A stretch of DNA of 64,000 nucleotides from Actinokineospora auranticolor (lineage in GTDB: Bacteria; Actinomycetota; Actinomycetes; Mycobacteriales; Pseudonocardiaceae): contig NZ_PTIX01000017.1 of assembly GCF_002934265.1 (NCBI RefSeq), forward strand, positions 1 to 64,000, written 5' to 3'. Each line of letters opens with the position of its first letter. Within the stretch, counting starts at the first letter, position 1. A program made the position numbers and the translations under genes. The notes under the pieces are model-generated. The model searched no databases. It was given only the letters and a program-made list of their open reading frames with translations, and was not told the DNA's origin. This document shows positions 38,744-47,410 of the stretch, one piece after another.

Positions 38744-39292
38744 ATGTGGTACATCGAGAGCTATGACCGCTCAGGCATGGGCGTGGGCGAGGTCCAGGTC
38801 GAGGGGATGTCGAACGCCGAGTTCGCCCGGCTGCTCGGCCTCGACGAACACACCTACTTCGACGGGTACATGCGCGAGGTGACCGGGCCGATCCAGGCCG
38901 TGCTCACCGAACGCCTGGGGATGCGGTTCGATCCCGACCTGAAGTACCTGGCGACCGAGCTGGCCGAGTACGAGGGGCAGCGGAGCCACGGCATGGCCAA
39001 CTTCGCCGACGAAATCCTCCCGCTACGGGACAACCGCAACGGTCGGCTGACGTTCGAGATCGTGAACCGGGAGCTGCCGGACGACGAACTCGCCTTGCTG
39101 CTCATCGCCCACTCCGAGTACCCGCGCCAACCCCAGGCCGGGGAGTTCACCGAATCGACCAAACAAGACGCCTTGAGCGCCCACCCCAACCTGGCGGACC
39201 TCATCGAACAGGCATCTTCGATCTTCACCGCCCGCGACGGATACCTGTTGGCGGTAGACCGTGACCAGGGCACGCTGATCCTGATCACCTGA
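38744..39292 (+). CDS. Hypothetical protein, tandem paralogue B
   Basis: A 182-aa protein 22 bp downstream of paralogue A, with a good ribosome-binding site (GGGAGGGG). By eye about 45-50% identical to A, with the conserved FRFDP..., GMANFADE(I)LP, ELALLL..HS.YPR and SSIFTA signature. Acidic and soluble. Small acidic tandem paralogues in accessory DNA are sometimes immunity proteins, but no toxin partner is visible here, so I assign no function. Confidence 0.75.
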   Translation: MWYIESYDRSGMGVGEVQVEGMSNAEFARLLGLDEHTYFDGYMREVTGPIQAVLTERLGMRFDPDLKYLATELAEYEGQRSHGMANFADEILPLRDNRNGRLTFEIVNRELPDDELALLLIAHSEYPRQPQAGEFTESTKQDALSAHPNLADLIEQASSIFTARDGYLLAVDRDQGTLILIT

Positions 39293-39504
39293 CGACCCGG
39301 CCGCCCCACCGGCGCGGCGGCCGATCCCACGACCAGGAAAGCGCCTGGTGCGCCACACCCACGCGATGCGGGTCCTGCCGCACTGCCGGCAGCCTGGCCA
39401 CCACCACGGTGATCCGGGTCTTCGCCGCACGGCACGTCGAGGTCCGCACCGAGCAGGATGAGGGCGGCGACGGCGTCGGTTGTATGCGTTCTAGGCACCT
39501 AAAG
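39293..39504. other. Non-coding stretch before second IS5 element
   Basis: About 210 bp with no convincing gene, promoter or repeat on either strand. Confidence 0.35.
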
Positions 39505-40397
39505 GTTGTCCCGTAATGATCAAGTGTGTTTGGTGGGCATAGACGACGGTGGCGGTGCGCTACCGGGGACGACCGTCAGGCCGTCATGGCCAGGTTGCGC
39601 ATCTGGGCGACGCCACGGGTGGCGTACCAGACCCCGTCGCGTTTGCGGCGGCAGTTGCGCAGGATGTTCCAGGACTTCATATGGGCCAGGGCGTGCTCGA
39701 CCCGGGCGCGGACGCTCTTGTGGATGGTGTTGAGATCTTCTTTCCATTGCGGCAGCGGCGGTTGCCCCTTGCGGGGTTTGCGATAGGGCATGATCACCTC
39801 GGGGTTGCCTTGGTAGCCGCCGTCGGCCATCACCTTCGCGCCCCGGCATTGCTCATCGACGCCGGAGTCGGTGTAGGCGCGGCAGTCGTTGCGGTTGCCG
39901 GGCGTGGGTTCGCCGACCGCGATGACCAGGCGGGTGTTGGCGTCGATGACGACCTGCATGTTCACCGAATAGCGGTAGTTCTTGCTGGAGGCGGACATGC
40001 CGCGGTCGTGGGTGGGCACCAGTGTTCCGTCCACGATCAGCACCGTGTCCGGGCTGTGTTTCCGGGTCACCGGGGAGAGTGCCAGCAGCGGCGCCAGATG
40101 ATCCACCGCCCGGTTCGCGGCCGACCTCGAGATCCCGAACAACAGCGCGACCTGCCGAAACGTCAGGTTCGTCCGGTAGTACACCGCCACCAGCAACACC
40201 CGATCCGCCAGCGACAGACCCCACCACCGGCCAGCACCGGTCTGCTCACCACCCCGAGCGGCCACGGCCCGCACCAGTTTGCGGAACGCCCGCACCGACA
40301 AACCCGTGAACACCGGCACCCACTCCGGCCGGTCCGCACTGATCACCTGCACCACACCAAGATCATCGATCTTGACGAGACACCGTTACGGGACAGC
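39505..40397 (-). mobile_element. Second IS5-type insertion sequence, about 890 bp
   Basis: Ends carry G(T)TGTCCCGTAA (39505-39516) and TTACGGGACA(G)C (40386-40397), an 11/12-bp inverted repeat. No clear target duplication is visible. It encodes one intact transposase and differs in sequence and ends from the element at 32802. Confidence 0.78.
39576..40355 (-). CDS. IS5-family DDE transposase
   Basis: A 259-aa uninterrupted transposase. N-terminal helix-turn-helix (LTFRQVALLFGISRSAANRAVDHLAPLL) and catalytic residues in VLIVDGTLVPTHDRG, VMADGGYQGNPEV and VRARVEHALAHMKSW, with the Y/R-containing PGNRNDCRAY segment. Potentially active. Confidence 0.92.
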   Translation of the reverse strand: MVQVISADRPEWVPVFTGLSVRAFRKLVRAVAARGGEQTGAGRWWGLSLADRVLLVAVYYRTNLTFRQVALLFGISRSAANRAVDHLAPLLALSPVTRKHSPDTVLIVDGTLVPTHDRGMSASSKNYRYSVNMQVVIDANTRLVIAVGEPTPGNRNDCRAYTDSGVDEQCRGAKVMADGGYQGNPEVIMPYRKPRKGQPPLPQWKEDLNTIHKSVRARVEHALAHMKSWNILRNCRRKRDGVWYATRGVAQMRNLAMTA

Positions 40398-40537
40398 TTC
40401 TAGTCTCGTATAGGTCGGACGTGCCTGCATGAACTCCGCAGGGGCGCGGTCATCGGCTGCGGTGTGGCCGGTTGGGGTAGAGGTGAGTCGGTCTGAGGCG
40501 GTGTGGTCGGGGTTGGACTGGACTCGGACGGTGCCGG

Positions 40538-40758
40538 TTAGGGGATGAAGGTTACCTCTGGGTAGCGGGGGGATGGGGCGTCTAGTAGGTGGCCTTTGTG
40601 TCGGAGGTGTAGATCGTAGAAGGCCAGTGGGTAGGCGCGTTGTACTGCTTCGGCGCAACGTGGGGGAAGTGTGCCGATTTGTTTGGCGATGTCGTTTTGG
40701 GACCAGCCGAGTAAGGGGGCGATTTGGGGAATGAGGAATTCGGGTCTGCCCAGGGTTT
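40538..40758 (-). pseudogene. 3' fragment of alpha/beta-hydrolase gene
   Basis: Minus-strand frame reading TLGRPEFLIPQIAPLLGWSQ through CAEAVQRAYPLAFYDLHLRH to a stop at 40538. This is the C-terminal end expected for a PAF-acetylhydrolase-like lipase/esterase. The matching upstream part lies on the far side of the IS3 element (41994-42475), in the same orientation. Confidence 0.75.
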
Positions 40759-40808
40759 GGTTGACACCTCATGTGTGAGGCTTCGGCCTCGCCTGGAAGG
40801 ATGTCATC

Positions 40809-41096
40809 GTGCCCAAGCCCTATCCCCGTGAGTTCCGCGACGATGTTGTGGCCGTGGCTCGTCGAGGTGATGCCCCGTTGAAGCAGGTCGCGAAGGATTT
40901 CGGGATCTCCGAGTCGTGCCTGGCCAATTGGCTGCGTGCCGCCGATGTCGAGGACGGCGCGCGGCCCGGCGTGACCCGGGATGAGTCCGCCGAGCTACGC
41001 GAGTTGCGTAAGCGCAACCGGTTGCTGGAGCAGGAGAACGAGGTCCTGCGCAAGGCCGCGGCCTACCTGGCGCAGGGCAACCTGCTGGTAAAATAG
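40809..41096 (+). CDS. IS3-family transposase OrfA
   Basis: A 95-aa protein with a helix-turn-helix (APLKQVAKDFGISESCLANWLRAADV) and a leucine-zipper-like C-terminal helix (LRKRNRLLEQENEVLRKAAAYL). It ends in GTA AAA TAG at 41088-41096; the run of A at 41090-41093 is a plausible -1 slippage site for making the OrfAB fusion. Confidence 0.93.
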   Translation: MPKPYPREFRDDVVAVARRGDAPLKQVAKDFGISESCLANWLRAADVEDGARPGVTRDESAELRELRKRNRLLEQENEVLRKAAAYLAQGNLLVK

Positions 41097-41968
41097 TCTT
41101 CCCGCTCGTCCGTGAACTGGCCGCGGCCGGCGCCTCGATCAGGGTGCCGGTCGCGGTGACGTGCAGGGTGTTGGGGATCTCCCGGCAGGCCTACTACCAA
41201 TGGTGCTCGGCTCCGGTCTGCCGGCGCGATTGGGACGACGCGCAGTTGATCAACGCCGCGCTCGAGATCCACGCCGACGACCCGGCCGACGGGTACCGGT
41301 TCATCGCCGACGAGCTCGCCCAGCAGGGCTTCAGCGCCTCGGAGAACCGGGTGTGGCGGATCTGCTCGATGCAGCAGATCTTCTCGCTGCACGCCAAGAG
41401 GAAAGGCCGTTTCCACAAGGCGGGGCCGCCGGTGCACGACGACCTCGTGCGCCGTGACTTCACCGCCACCGCACCGAACATCAAGTGGTTGACCGATATC
41501 ACCGAGCATCCCACCGGTGAGGGCAAGCTGTACTTGTGTGCGGTCAAGGACTGCTACTCCAACAAGATCGTCGGATACTCCATCGCCTCGCACATGCGGG
41601 CCTCACTCGCGGTCAGCGCTCTGCGCAACGCCATCGCGCTGCGCGACCCGCGCGATGTCGTGGTCCACTCCGACCGCGGCGCTCAATTTCGGTCGGGAGC
41701 CTACCGGCGTCTGTTACGCAACCATGGGCTAACCGGGTCGATGGGCCGGGTCGGTGCCTGTGGTGACAACGCCGCGATGGAATCGTTCTTTTCTCTGCTG
41801 TAGAAGAACGTTCTCGATACCCGACGGTGGCGCACCCGGGAGGAGTTGCGGTTGGCGATCGTGTCCTGGATCGAAACGAAGTACCACCGCAAACGCCGAC
41901 AACGCGCCCTGGGCAAGCTCACACCGGTCGAGTTTGAGACCATCTACACAACCGCAGCAGCGGCCTGA
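41092..41968 (+). pseudogene. IS3-family transposase OrfB with internal stop
   Basis: Read in the -1 frame from the slippery site (KIVFPLVRELAAAGASIRV) through LGISRQAYYQWCS and the DDE core (IKWLTDITEHPT, VVHSDRGAQF, NAAMESFFSLL). A TAG at 41801-41803 interrupts the frame just after the catalytic Glu, where homologues have Gln (CAG) before KNVLDTRRW. The frame then stays open to TGA 41966-41968 (YHRKRRQRALGKLTPVEFE). A single C-to-T change explains it; the transposase is probably inactive unless read through. Confidence 0.85.
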
Positions 41969-41993
41969 GAACCCGTCAACACCGGTGTCAACC

Positions 41994-42475
41994 GAAGTCT
42001 GGGCAGCCCCTTCCTCGTCTCCGTAGGAGATGTGTGCGGCGCCAGAGAGGCCGGTGTTGAGTCGCCAACCGCGTAGGCTTGACCAGAAACTTTGTTGGTC
42101 GGCTTGTAGTTTTCGGGTAGTTCGGTTGGCGTCCATTAGGAGGAATGGGCGATCCAGGCCGCCGGTGGTCACTGGGCCGAACATGGGGCCGTCCATGCTG
42201 AGGCCTGCTTTGATCCGTTGGTCCTCGAACATGGTGTTGGCGGTGGTGCTGCCGCCCGCGGATACGCCGAACATGGCGATTCGGCGTAGGTCCAGGGCGT
42301 CGGGTAGTTCGCGGTGTTCGGCGTCGGGGTTGGTTCCGGTGTTGAGCAGTTGCAGTTGGTCTAGTACGAAACGGGTGTCGGCGACCCGCGTTCCGGCTGG
42401 GTCGGGGGCTGTGCCGTCGGGCGATGCCTGGGCCAGGTTGCCGTGATGTTGCGTTTCGAAGTGTTGAGCGTGGGT
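41994..42475 (-). pseudogene. 5'-truncated alpha/beta-hydrolase (PAF-AH-like) fragment
   Basis: The minus-strand frame enters directly behind the ABC permease stop and reads THAQHFETQHHGNLAQASPDG, RVADTRFVLDQLQLLN, the nucleophile elbow MFGVSAGGSTTANTM, then DRPFLLMDANRT and SGAAHISYGDEE, where the IS3 end interrupts it. The N-terminal half of the hydrolase is missing, so the gene was truncated as well as split. The remainder of the C-terminus is at 40538-40758. Confidence 0.78.
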
Positions 42476-43258
42476 TCATACGTCGCGGCGGGTCAGGCGC
42501 CAGGTGGCTGCCGTGATGCCGACGGCGAGGTAGGTCAGGCAGACGATCAGGGCTGATCCCGGGGGTGGCCAGTCGGGGTCGTGGAACGTTGTCCAGGTGA
42601 GGCCTTCCGCTGCCGCGGCTGGAGACCAGTGGATCAGGGCTGTGGAGCCGTCGGGGGAGATCGCTTTGAAGACCGTGGTGGAGAGGAACATCAAACCGGT
42701 GGTGAGTGTGGTCGCGCCTGCGGTGTGGCGGAGCAGGGTGCCGATCGCGGCGCCGAGGATCGCGGCTGTGCACAGGTAGAAACCCTGGCCCAGCAACGCG
42801 CGCAGGACGTTTGGGGTGTCCAGGGTGACGTCCAAGTGCTTGCCTGCCAGGACGGACTGTGCGGCGAAGAAGGCGGTGAAGGCCAGGGCCAGGCCGGTCA
42901 CCAGTGCCACGGTGCCGAGGACCAGCAGCTTTGCTGTGAGCACTCGGCCGCGCCGGGGTACCGCGGCGAACGTCGAGCGGATGGTGCCTGTGCTGTATTC
43001 CGCGGTGACGGCCAGGATGCCGAGGAGCGCGAAAGCCATTTGTGCCAATTGGAATCCGGTGAACGTGGTGAAAACGGGGTCGAACTCGGCACGGGCGCGT
43101 GCTGTCCAACTGTCCCATGCGCTGATCGTCGAGCGGGCCTGTAGTACGGCGATCGCGATGGTTGCGACCGTTGCGACGGCGAGGATCAAGGGGGTCGATC
43201 GGACCGAGCGCAGTTTCGTCCACTCGGCGGCGACCAGGCTTGTCGGGAAACGGGTCAT
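42476..43258 (-). CDS. ABC-2 type transporter permease
   Basis: A 260-aa protein with six hydrophobic helices (TPLILAVATVATIAIAVL, GFQLAQMAFALLGILAVTAEY, LLVLGTVALVTGLALAFTAFF and others) and the conserved AEYSTGTIRSTFAAVPRRGRVLTAK segment of ABC-2 permeases. It overlaps the ATPase stop by ATGA, forming a two-gene exporter. Its 3' end abuts the truncated hydrolase pseudogene. Confidence 0.9.
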   Translation of the reverse strand: MTRFPTSLVAAEWTKLRSVRSTPLILAVATVATIAIAVLQARSTISAWDSWTARARAEFDPVFTTFTGFQLAQMAFALLGILAVTAEYSTGTIRSTFAAVPRRGRVLTAKLLVLGTVALVTGLALAFTAFFAAQSVLAGKHLDVTLDTPNVLRALLGQGFYLCTAAILGAAIGTLLRHTAGATTLTTGLMFLSTTVFKAISPDGSTALIHWSPAAAAEGLTWTTFHDPDWPPPGSALIVCLTYLAVGITAATWRLTRRDV

Positions 43259-44175
43259 CGGGCGTCCTGTGGGCGTGGCTCGGCGCGGTATCGGAGTTCG
43301 GGGTCGGTGATGCGGCGGAAGACTTCCTCGAGTGAGGGTGGGCGTGGGGTCAGTTCGACGAGCGCGATGCCGTGTGTGGCGGCCGTGGCGGCGATCTCGG
43401 CCGGGTCGAGACCCGTCACCGCCAGGCCGTGGGCGGGTTCCGGTGCCACTGTGGCCCCGCGAGCGGTGAGCAGCGTGGCGAGCGGTGTGTCGCAGGCGGT
43501 GCGGACCAGCACGTCGCCGCCGTCTGAGCGGACCAAATCCGCCATGCCGGAGTCCGACAGCAGCCTGCCGCGGGCGAGGATCAGGACGTGGTCGGCGGTC
43601 AGCTGCATCTCGCTCATCAGGTGGCTGGAGATCAGCACCGTGCGGCCCTCGGCGGCCAGCGACCGGATCAGCCCGCGGATCCAGTGCACGCCGTCGGGGT
43701 CGAGGCCGTTGACCGGTTCGTCGAAGATCAGGACCTGGGGGTCACCGAGCAGGGCCGCGGCGATCCCGAGCCGCTGCTTCATGCCGAGCGAGAAACCGCC
43801 GACACGTCGGTGTCCTTCCTCGGTCAGGCCGGTGCGGCGCAGCACTTCGGCGACCCGGCCGCGTGGGATGTCGTTGGTCTGCGCGAGCCACAGCAGGTGG
43901 TCGCGGGCGCGCCGGCCGCCGTGGGTGGCGTGCGCGTCGAGCAGGGCGCCGACCTGCCGCAACGGTTGGGTCAGTGCGCGGTATGGCCGTCCGTTGATCC
44001 GCACGCGGCCGTGTGTTGGCGAGTCCAGGCCGAGGATCAGTCGGATGGTGGTGGATTTGCCCGCGCCGTTCGGGCCGAGGAAACCGGTCACCCGCCCGGG
44101 TAGGACGCGGAAGGTCAGGCGGTCCACCGCGCGGTGGCGGCCGTAGGTCTTGGTCAGCTCATCAGCTTCGATCAT
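43255..44175 (-). CDS. ABC transporter ATP-binding protein (exporter)
   Basis: About 306 aa from ATG 44175 (MIEADELTKTYGRH). Walker A GPNGAGKST, signature variant FSLGMKQRLGIA, Walker B VLIFDEPVNGLD, H-loop ISSHLMSEM. The drug-exporter (DrrA/CcmA-like) class. Divergent from the adjacent histidine kinase gene with a shared palindrome between them, so export is probably under control of that two-component system. Confidence 0.93.
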   Translation of the reverse strand: MIEADELTKTYGRHRAVDRLTFRVLPGRVTGFLGPNGAGKSTTIRLILGLDSPTHGRVRINGRPYRALTQPLRQVGALLDAHATHGGRRARDHLLWLAQTNDIPRGRVAEVLRRTGLTEEGHRRVGGFSLGMKQRLGIAAALLGDPQVLIFDEPVNGLDPDGVHWIRGLIRSLAAEGRTVLISSHLMSEMQLTADHVLILARGRLLSDSGMADLVRSDGGDVLVRTACDTPLATLLTARGATVAPEPAHGLAVTGLDPAEIAATAATHGIALVELTPRPPSLEEVFRRITDPELRYRAEPRPQDAR

Positions 44176-44252
44176 GGGCACTCCCCTTCTGGTTGACCCA
44201 CCGTGCCGGGTTGGTGCCTGCTCCGTCATCGCCGCACGGGCAGGCGCCCCGC

Positions 44253-44276
44253 GGCGTATGCCCGTGGGCATACGCC
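44253..44276. promoter_or_regulatory. 24-bp palindrome, candidate response-regulator operator
   Basis: GGCGTATGCCC (44253-44263) and GGGCATACGCC (44266-44276) are perfect 11-bp arms separated by GT. It lies between the divergent ATPase (start 44175) and kinase (start 44322) genes, with 77 bp and 45 bp to the respective starts. LuxR/NarL-type regulators bind such dyads as dimers; binding by the adjacent regulator is inferred. Confidence 0.65.
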
Positions 44277-44321
44277 TGGAGAGTGATGTGCGCGGCGGTG
44301 GTGCCTGGCTACGGTCGGGCG

Positions 44322-45443
44322 ATGAGGATCGACGTGCGCCCGCCGCTGCGGCCGGGACACTGGTTCGCGCTGGACTGCGTCGCGGCCGTCGCGGTCGCGC
44401 TGGTGTGGGGCGGCCCGCTACTCGGTGGGCACGGCGAGGCGCCGCGGTGGGTCGGTCTGCTCGGTGCCACTCTTCTTGCCGTGCCGCTCTTGCTGCGACG
44501 ACGGTGGCCGTGGGTGGCGTTCGGGCTGGGCATTCCGGCGTTCGGCATGTCGCTGGCGACGTCGGTGGTGCCGGTGGTGCCGTTCGCGTCCGTGCCGATG
44601 GCGGTGGTCGCGTATTCGTCCGCGGCACGAGGATCCCGCCGCGCGTACGCGGCGCTCGCGGCGGTCGTGGTCGTGGTCGCCGCCGCTACCACCTGGAATG
44701 GACAGTGGGTGGCGGTTCTGCTCCCCGGTGCCGTCGTGGTGATCGGGTGGAGTGCGGGGTTGTTGCGGGCGCAGTATCTCGGGTATGCGCGAGTCCTTGC
44801 GGCGCAACGGGAACGCGAAGCCGATGCGCTGGTCACCGATGAGCGCCTGCGCATCGCGCGGGAGCTGCACGATGTCGTCGCGCACAGCATGAGCGTGATC
44901 ACCGTGCAGGCCGACATGGGCAGGCTGGTGTTCGACCGCAAGCCCGCCGCCGCGGCCGCCGCGCTCGGCGTCATCGAGACCACCGGTCGCGAAGCGCTGA
45001 CAGAGCTGCGTCGGATGCTGGGTGTGTTGCGGGACAACGACGTGCGCGGCGTGCTCGAACCGGCACCGGGCCTGGCTGGACTGGACGGCCTGGTCGCGCG
45101 CACGGCGGCCGCCGGAATCAGCGTCGACGTCGTGGTGCGCGGCACGCCACGGCCGCTGCCCGCCGGGGTCGATGTTTCGGCCTACCGGATCGTGCAGGAG
45201 GCCCTGACGAACGTGGTCAAGCACGCCGGGACCCCGACGTGCCGCGTCACGGTCGTCTACGGGCAGGACGCCGTGCTGCTGACGGTCAACGACGACGGGC
45301 GCGGCGGGCCGCACGGCCCAGGTGGGCACGGGCTGGTCGGGATGCGTGAGCGGGCCGCGCTGTGCGGCGGCGAGTTGCGCGCGGGCGCGGTGCCCGGCGG
45401 GTTCGAGGTCGCCGCGCGGCTGCCGGACGGGGACGGCCGGTGA
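44322..45443 (+). CDS. Sensor histidine kinase, NarL-associated type
   Basis: About 373 aa from ATG 44322; an in-frame ATG at 44286 is possible. Four to five N-terminal membrane helices, HisKA_3 phosphoacceptor in RIARELHDVVAHSMSVI (His183), and an HATPase domain with AYRIVQEALTNVVKHAG and DDGRGG...GHGLVGMRERA. The typical actinobacterial DesK/NarX-like kinase. Its stop overlaps the regulator start by GTGA. Confidence 0.93.
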   Translation: MRIDVRPPLRPGHWFALDCVAAVAVALVWGGPLLGGHGEAPRWVGLLGATLLAVPLLLRRRWPWVAFGLGIPAFGMSLATSVVPVVPFASVPMAVVAYSSAARGSRRAYAALAAVVVVVAAATTWNGQWVAVLLPGAVVVIGWSAGLLRAQYLGYARVLAAQREREADALVTDERLRIARELHDVVAHSMSVITVQADMGRLVFDRKPAAAAAALGVIETTGREALTELRRMLGVLRDNDVRGVLEPAPGLAGLDGLVARTAAAGISVDVVVRGTPRPLPAGVDVSAYRIVQEALTNVVKHAGTPTCRVTVVYGQDAVLLTVNDDGRGGPHGPGGHGLVGMRERAALCGGELRAGAVPGGFEVAARLPDGDGR

Positions 45444-46090
45444 TCCGGGTGCTCGTCGCCGACGACCAGGCGCTCGTCCGGGCCGGTTTCCGCGAGATCG
45501 TCGGCTGGGCCGACGATCTCGACGTCGTCGGGGAGGCCGCGAACGGCGCGGAGGCGGTCCGGTTGGCGGCGACCCACCGGCCCGACGTCGTGGTGATGGA
45601 CATCCGGATGCCCGAACTGGACGGCATCGAGGCGACCCGGCGGATCACCGCCGAGCTGACCGGGGTGCGGGTACTCGTGCTGACCACGTTCGACCTGGAC
45701 GAGTACGTGTTCGCGGCCCTGCGCGCGGGCGCGAGCGGCTTCCTGCTCAAGGACACCCCATCGGCCGAGTTGCTGGCGGCGATCCGGGTGGTCGCGTCCG
45801 GCGACGCACTACTGGCCCCCGGCGTGACGCGCAGGCTCATCGCGGAGTTCGCGACCCAATCCGCCCGGCCGTCCCCGCGCGCGGTCCTGCCCACCACGAT
45901 CACCGCGCGGGAGCGGGAAGTCCTCACCCTGGTCGCGGCCGGGCTGTCCAACGCCGAGATCGGACTACGACTGCACATCACCACCGGGACCGCGAAAACC
46001 CACGTCGGGCACCTCATGCTCAAACTGGCCGCGCGCGACCGCGTGCACCTGGTGATCCTCGCGTACCAGACCGGCCTCGCCGCGGTGTGA
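45440..46090 (+). CDS. NarL/LuxR-type response regulator
   Basis: A 216-aa protein from GTG 45440. Receiver domain with phospho-acceptor Asp54 (VVVMDIRMPELDG), conserved Lys in GFLLKDTP, and a C-terminal LuxR HTH (ITAREREVLTLVAAGLSNAEI, GTAKTHVGHLMLKL). Partner of the upstream kinase and the likely ligand of the palindrome at 44253. Confidence 0.95.
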   Translation: MIRVLVADDQALVRAGFREIVGWADDLDVVGEAANGAEAVRLAATHRPDVVVMDIRMPELDGIEATRRITAELTGVRVLVLTTFDLDEYVFAALRAGASGFLLKDTPSAELLAAIRVVASGDALLAPGVTRRLIAEFATQSARPSPRAVLPTTITAREREVLTLVAAGLSNAEIGLRLHITTGTAKTHVGHLMLKLAARDRVHLVILAYQTGLAAV

Positions 46091-46181
46091 ACGAGGAAGG
46101 ACGCGGCGGTCGCTCGTACGCGGGCGCAGGTCGGAATAGGATCGGCGCGGGGCTCTGGCCGTCCGTGTTGAGGAGGATCGA

Positions 46182-46439
46182 GTGGACTCGAAGGATCCGA
46201 GGGACCCGGACTACCCGGAGAGCCGGTGGCTGGTGGTGGGGCCGAGGGCATTTGTGTCCGTGCTGTTGCTCGTGGGGTTCAGCTACGCGGGGTTCCAAGT
46301 CCGGCCGGTGGTGGGCTGGGTCGTGGTCGCGTTGGCCGTGGGGTGGGTCGCGGTGAGCGTGGTGCTGGCGGTACGGGCGTCGGACCACCGCTGGTACGCG
46401 TTCTGGGAGCGGCTGGGGCGACCGTTCCACTCGGCGTGA
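46182..46439 (+). CDS. Small membrane protein (85 aa)
   Basis: GTG start preceded by GAGGA. Two hydrophobic helices (FVSVLLLVGFSYAGFQV and VVGWVVVALAVGWVAVSVVLAV) between a charged N-terminus and a basic C-terminus. Resembles the short two-helix membrane proteins common in Pseudonocardiaceae; no named function. Confidence 0.65.
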   Translation: MDSKDPRDPDYPESRWLVVGPRAFVSVLLLVGFSYAGFQVRPVVGWVVVALAVGWVAVSVVLAVRASDHRWYAFWERLGRPFHSA

Positions 46440-46651
46440 AGTGCTGTGGGGCGTTGCGAAGTCATTCGTCCGCGAGTTGACGCGCGTGGGAATGGCTATG
46501 CCGTCGGGTTCACGGTGTGGTCGGCGCGGCGGTGGCCGGGGCGTGCGGGGTCGACCGCGCGGAGGACACGGGAAATCACCGCGTGACCGGGGGGAATGCA
46601 GTTGTGGCTGAAATACCGGAAAAAGGCTGGATTCCTCGCTAGCATTGCGCA

Positions 46652-47410
46652 ATGCCAACCGCTCTCGTCACGGGTGCCACGGCGGGCCTCGGGCTGGAAT
46701 TCGCACGTCAGCTGGCCGCGCGCGGCGAGGCGGTCGTGCTCGTCGCCCGGACCGAAGCCCGGTTGCGCGAGGTGGCCGCCGAGCTTGCGGCCGCCTACGG
46801 CGTCGCGACCGAGGTGCTCGTCGCCGACCTCGCGGATCGGGCCGACGTCGATCGGGTGGCCGAGCGGGCCAGGACCGTCGATACCGTGGTGAACAACGCC
46901 GGTTTCGGCCTGCGGCAACGCTTCCTGGACAACGACATCGCCGCGGAGGAGGAATTGTTCCAGGTCCTGTGCCGGTCCGTCCTCGCCATCTGCCACGCGG
47001 CGGGTCAGGGCATGCGCGAGCGCGGTCGGGGGCGGATCATCAACGTGTCCAGCGTGGCGGGGTGGTTGACCTCCGGCACGTACTCGGCCGCCAAGTCGTG
47101 GGTCACCGTGTTCAGCGAGAGCCTCTCGGGTGAGTGCGCGCCGTCCGGGGTGACGGTCACGGCGTTGTGCCCCGGGTTCATCCGCACGGAGTTCCACCAG
47201 CGCGCCGGAATCGGAACCGGGTCGATCCCGGACCGGGCCTGGCTGGACGCCCGGCGGGTCGTGCGCACCTGCTTGCGGGACGCGGGCAAGGGCAAGGTGA
47301 TCTCGGTCCCGGGCACGCTGTACAAGGCGATCGTGCTCGCCGCGCGCTTGGCGCCTCGGCAACTGGTGCGGCGCAGCGGTACCGGCGTCGCGAAGGCCCG
47401 CCGCGGATGA
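46652..47410 (+). CDS. Short-chain dehydrogenase/reductase A
   Basis: A 252-aa classical SDR: cofactor loop TGATAGLGLEFARQLA, NNAGFG, catalytic Ser region VSSVAGW, and YSAAK. The C-terminal region (RVVRTCLRDAGKGKVISVPG, LYKAIVLAARLAPRQLVRR) resembles SDRs of the DltE/YqjQ-like group acting on lipid-like substrates; the substrate is not identifiable. A close paralogue follows by ATGA overlap. Confidence 0.9.
   Translation: MPTALVTGATAGLGLEFARQLAARGEAVVLVARTEARLREVAAELAAAYGVATEVLVADLADRADVDRVAERARTVDTVVNNAGFGLRQRFLDNDIAAEEELFQVLCRSVLAICHAAGQGMRERGRGRIINVSSVAGWLTSGTYSAAKSWVTVFSESLSGECAPSGVTVTALCPGFIRTEFHQRAGIGTGSIPDRAWLDARRVVRTCLRDAGKGKVISVPGTLYKAIVLAARLAPRQLVRRSGTGVAKARRG

Larger units (their letters stand above)
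40759..41993 (+). mobile_element. IS3-family insertion sequence splitting an esterase gene
   Basis: Inverted ends GGTTGACACC (40759-40768) and GGTGTCAACC (41984-41993); counted from the canonical TGA/TCA termini the element is 40762-41990 (1229 bp). It contains orfA, a slippery AAAA site and orfB. The two flanks carry the two parts of one hydrolase gene. No clear target duplication is visible. Confidence 0.85.

Noticed and set aside
38854-39498. Minus-strand frame opposite tandem paralogue B
   Set aside because: It is antisense to a gene with a good ribosome-binding site and a conserved paralogue; no domain is visible.
37680-42475. Integrated plasmid or phage in the tRNA-Arg gene
   Set aside because: No integrase, replication or phage gene and no second attachment copy is visible; only repeats, IS elements and gene fragments.
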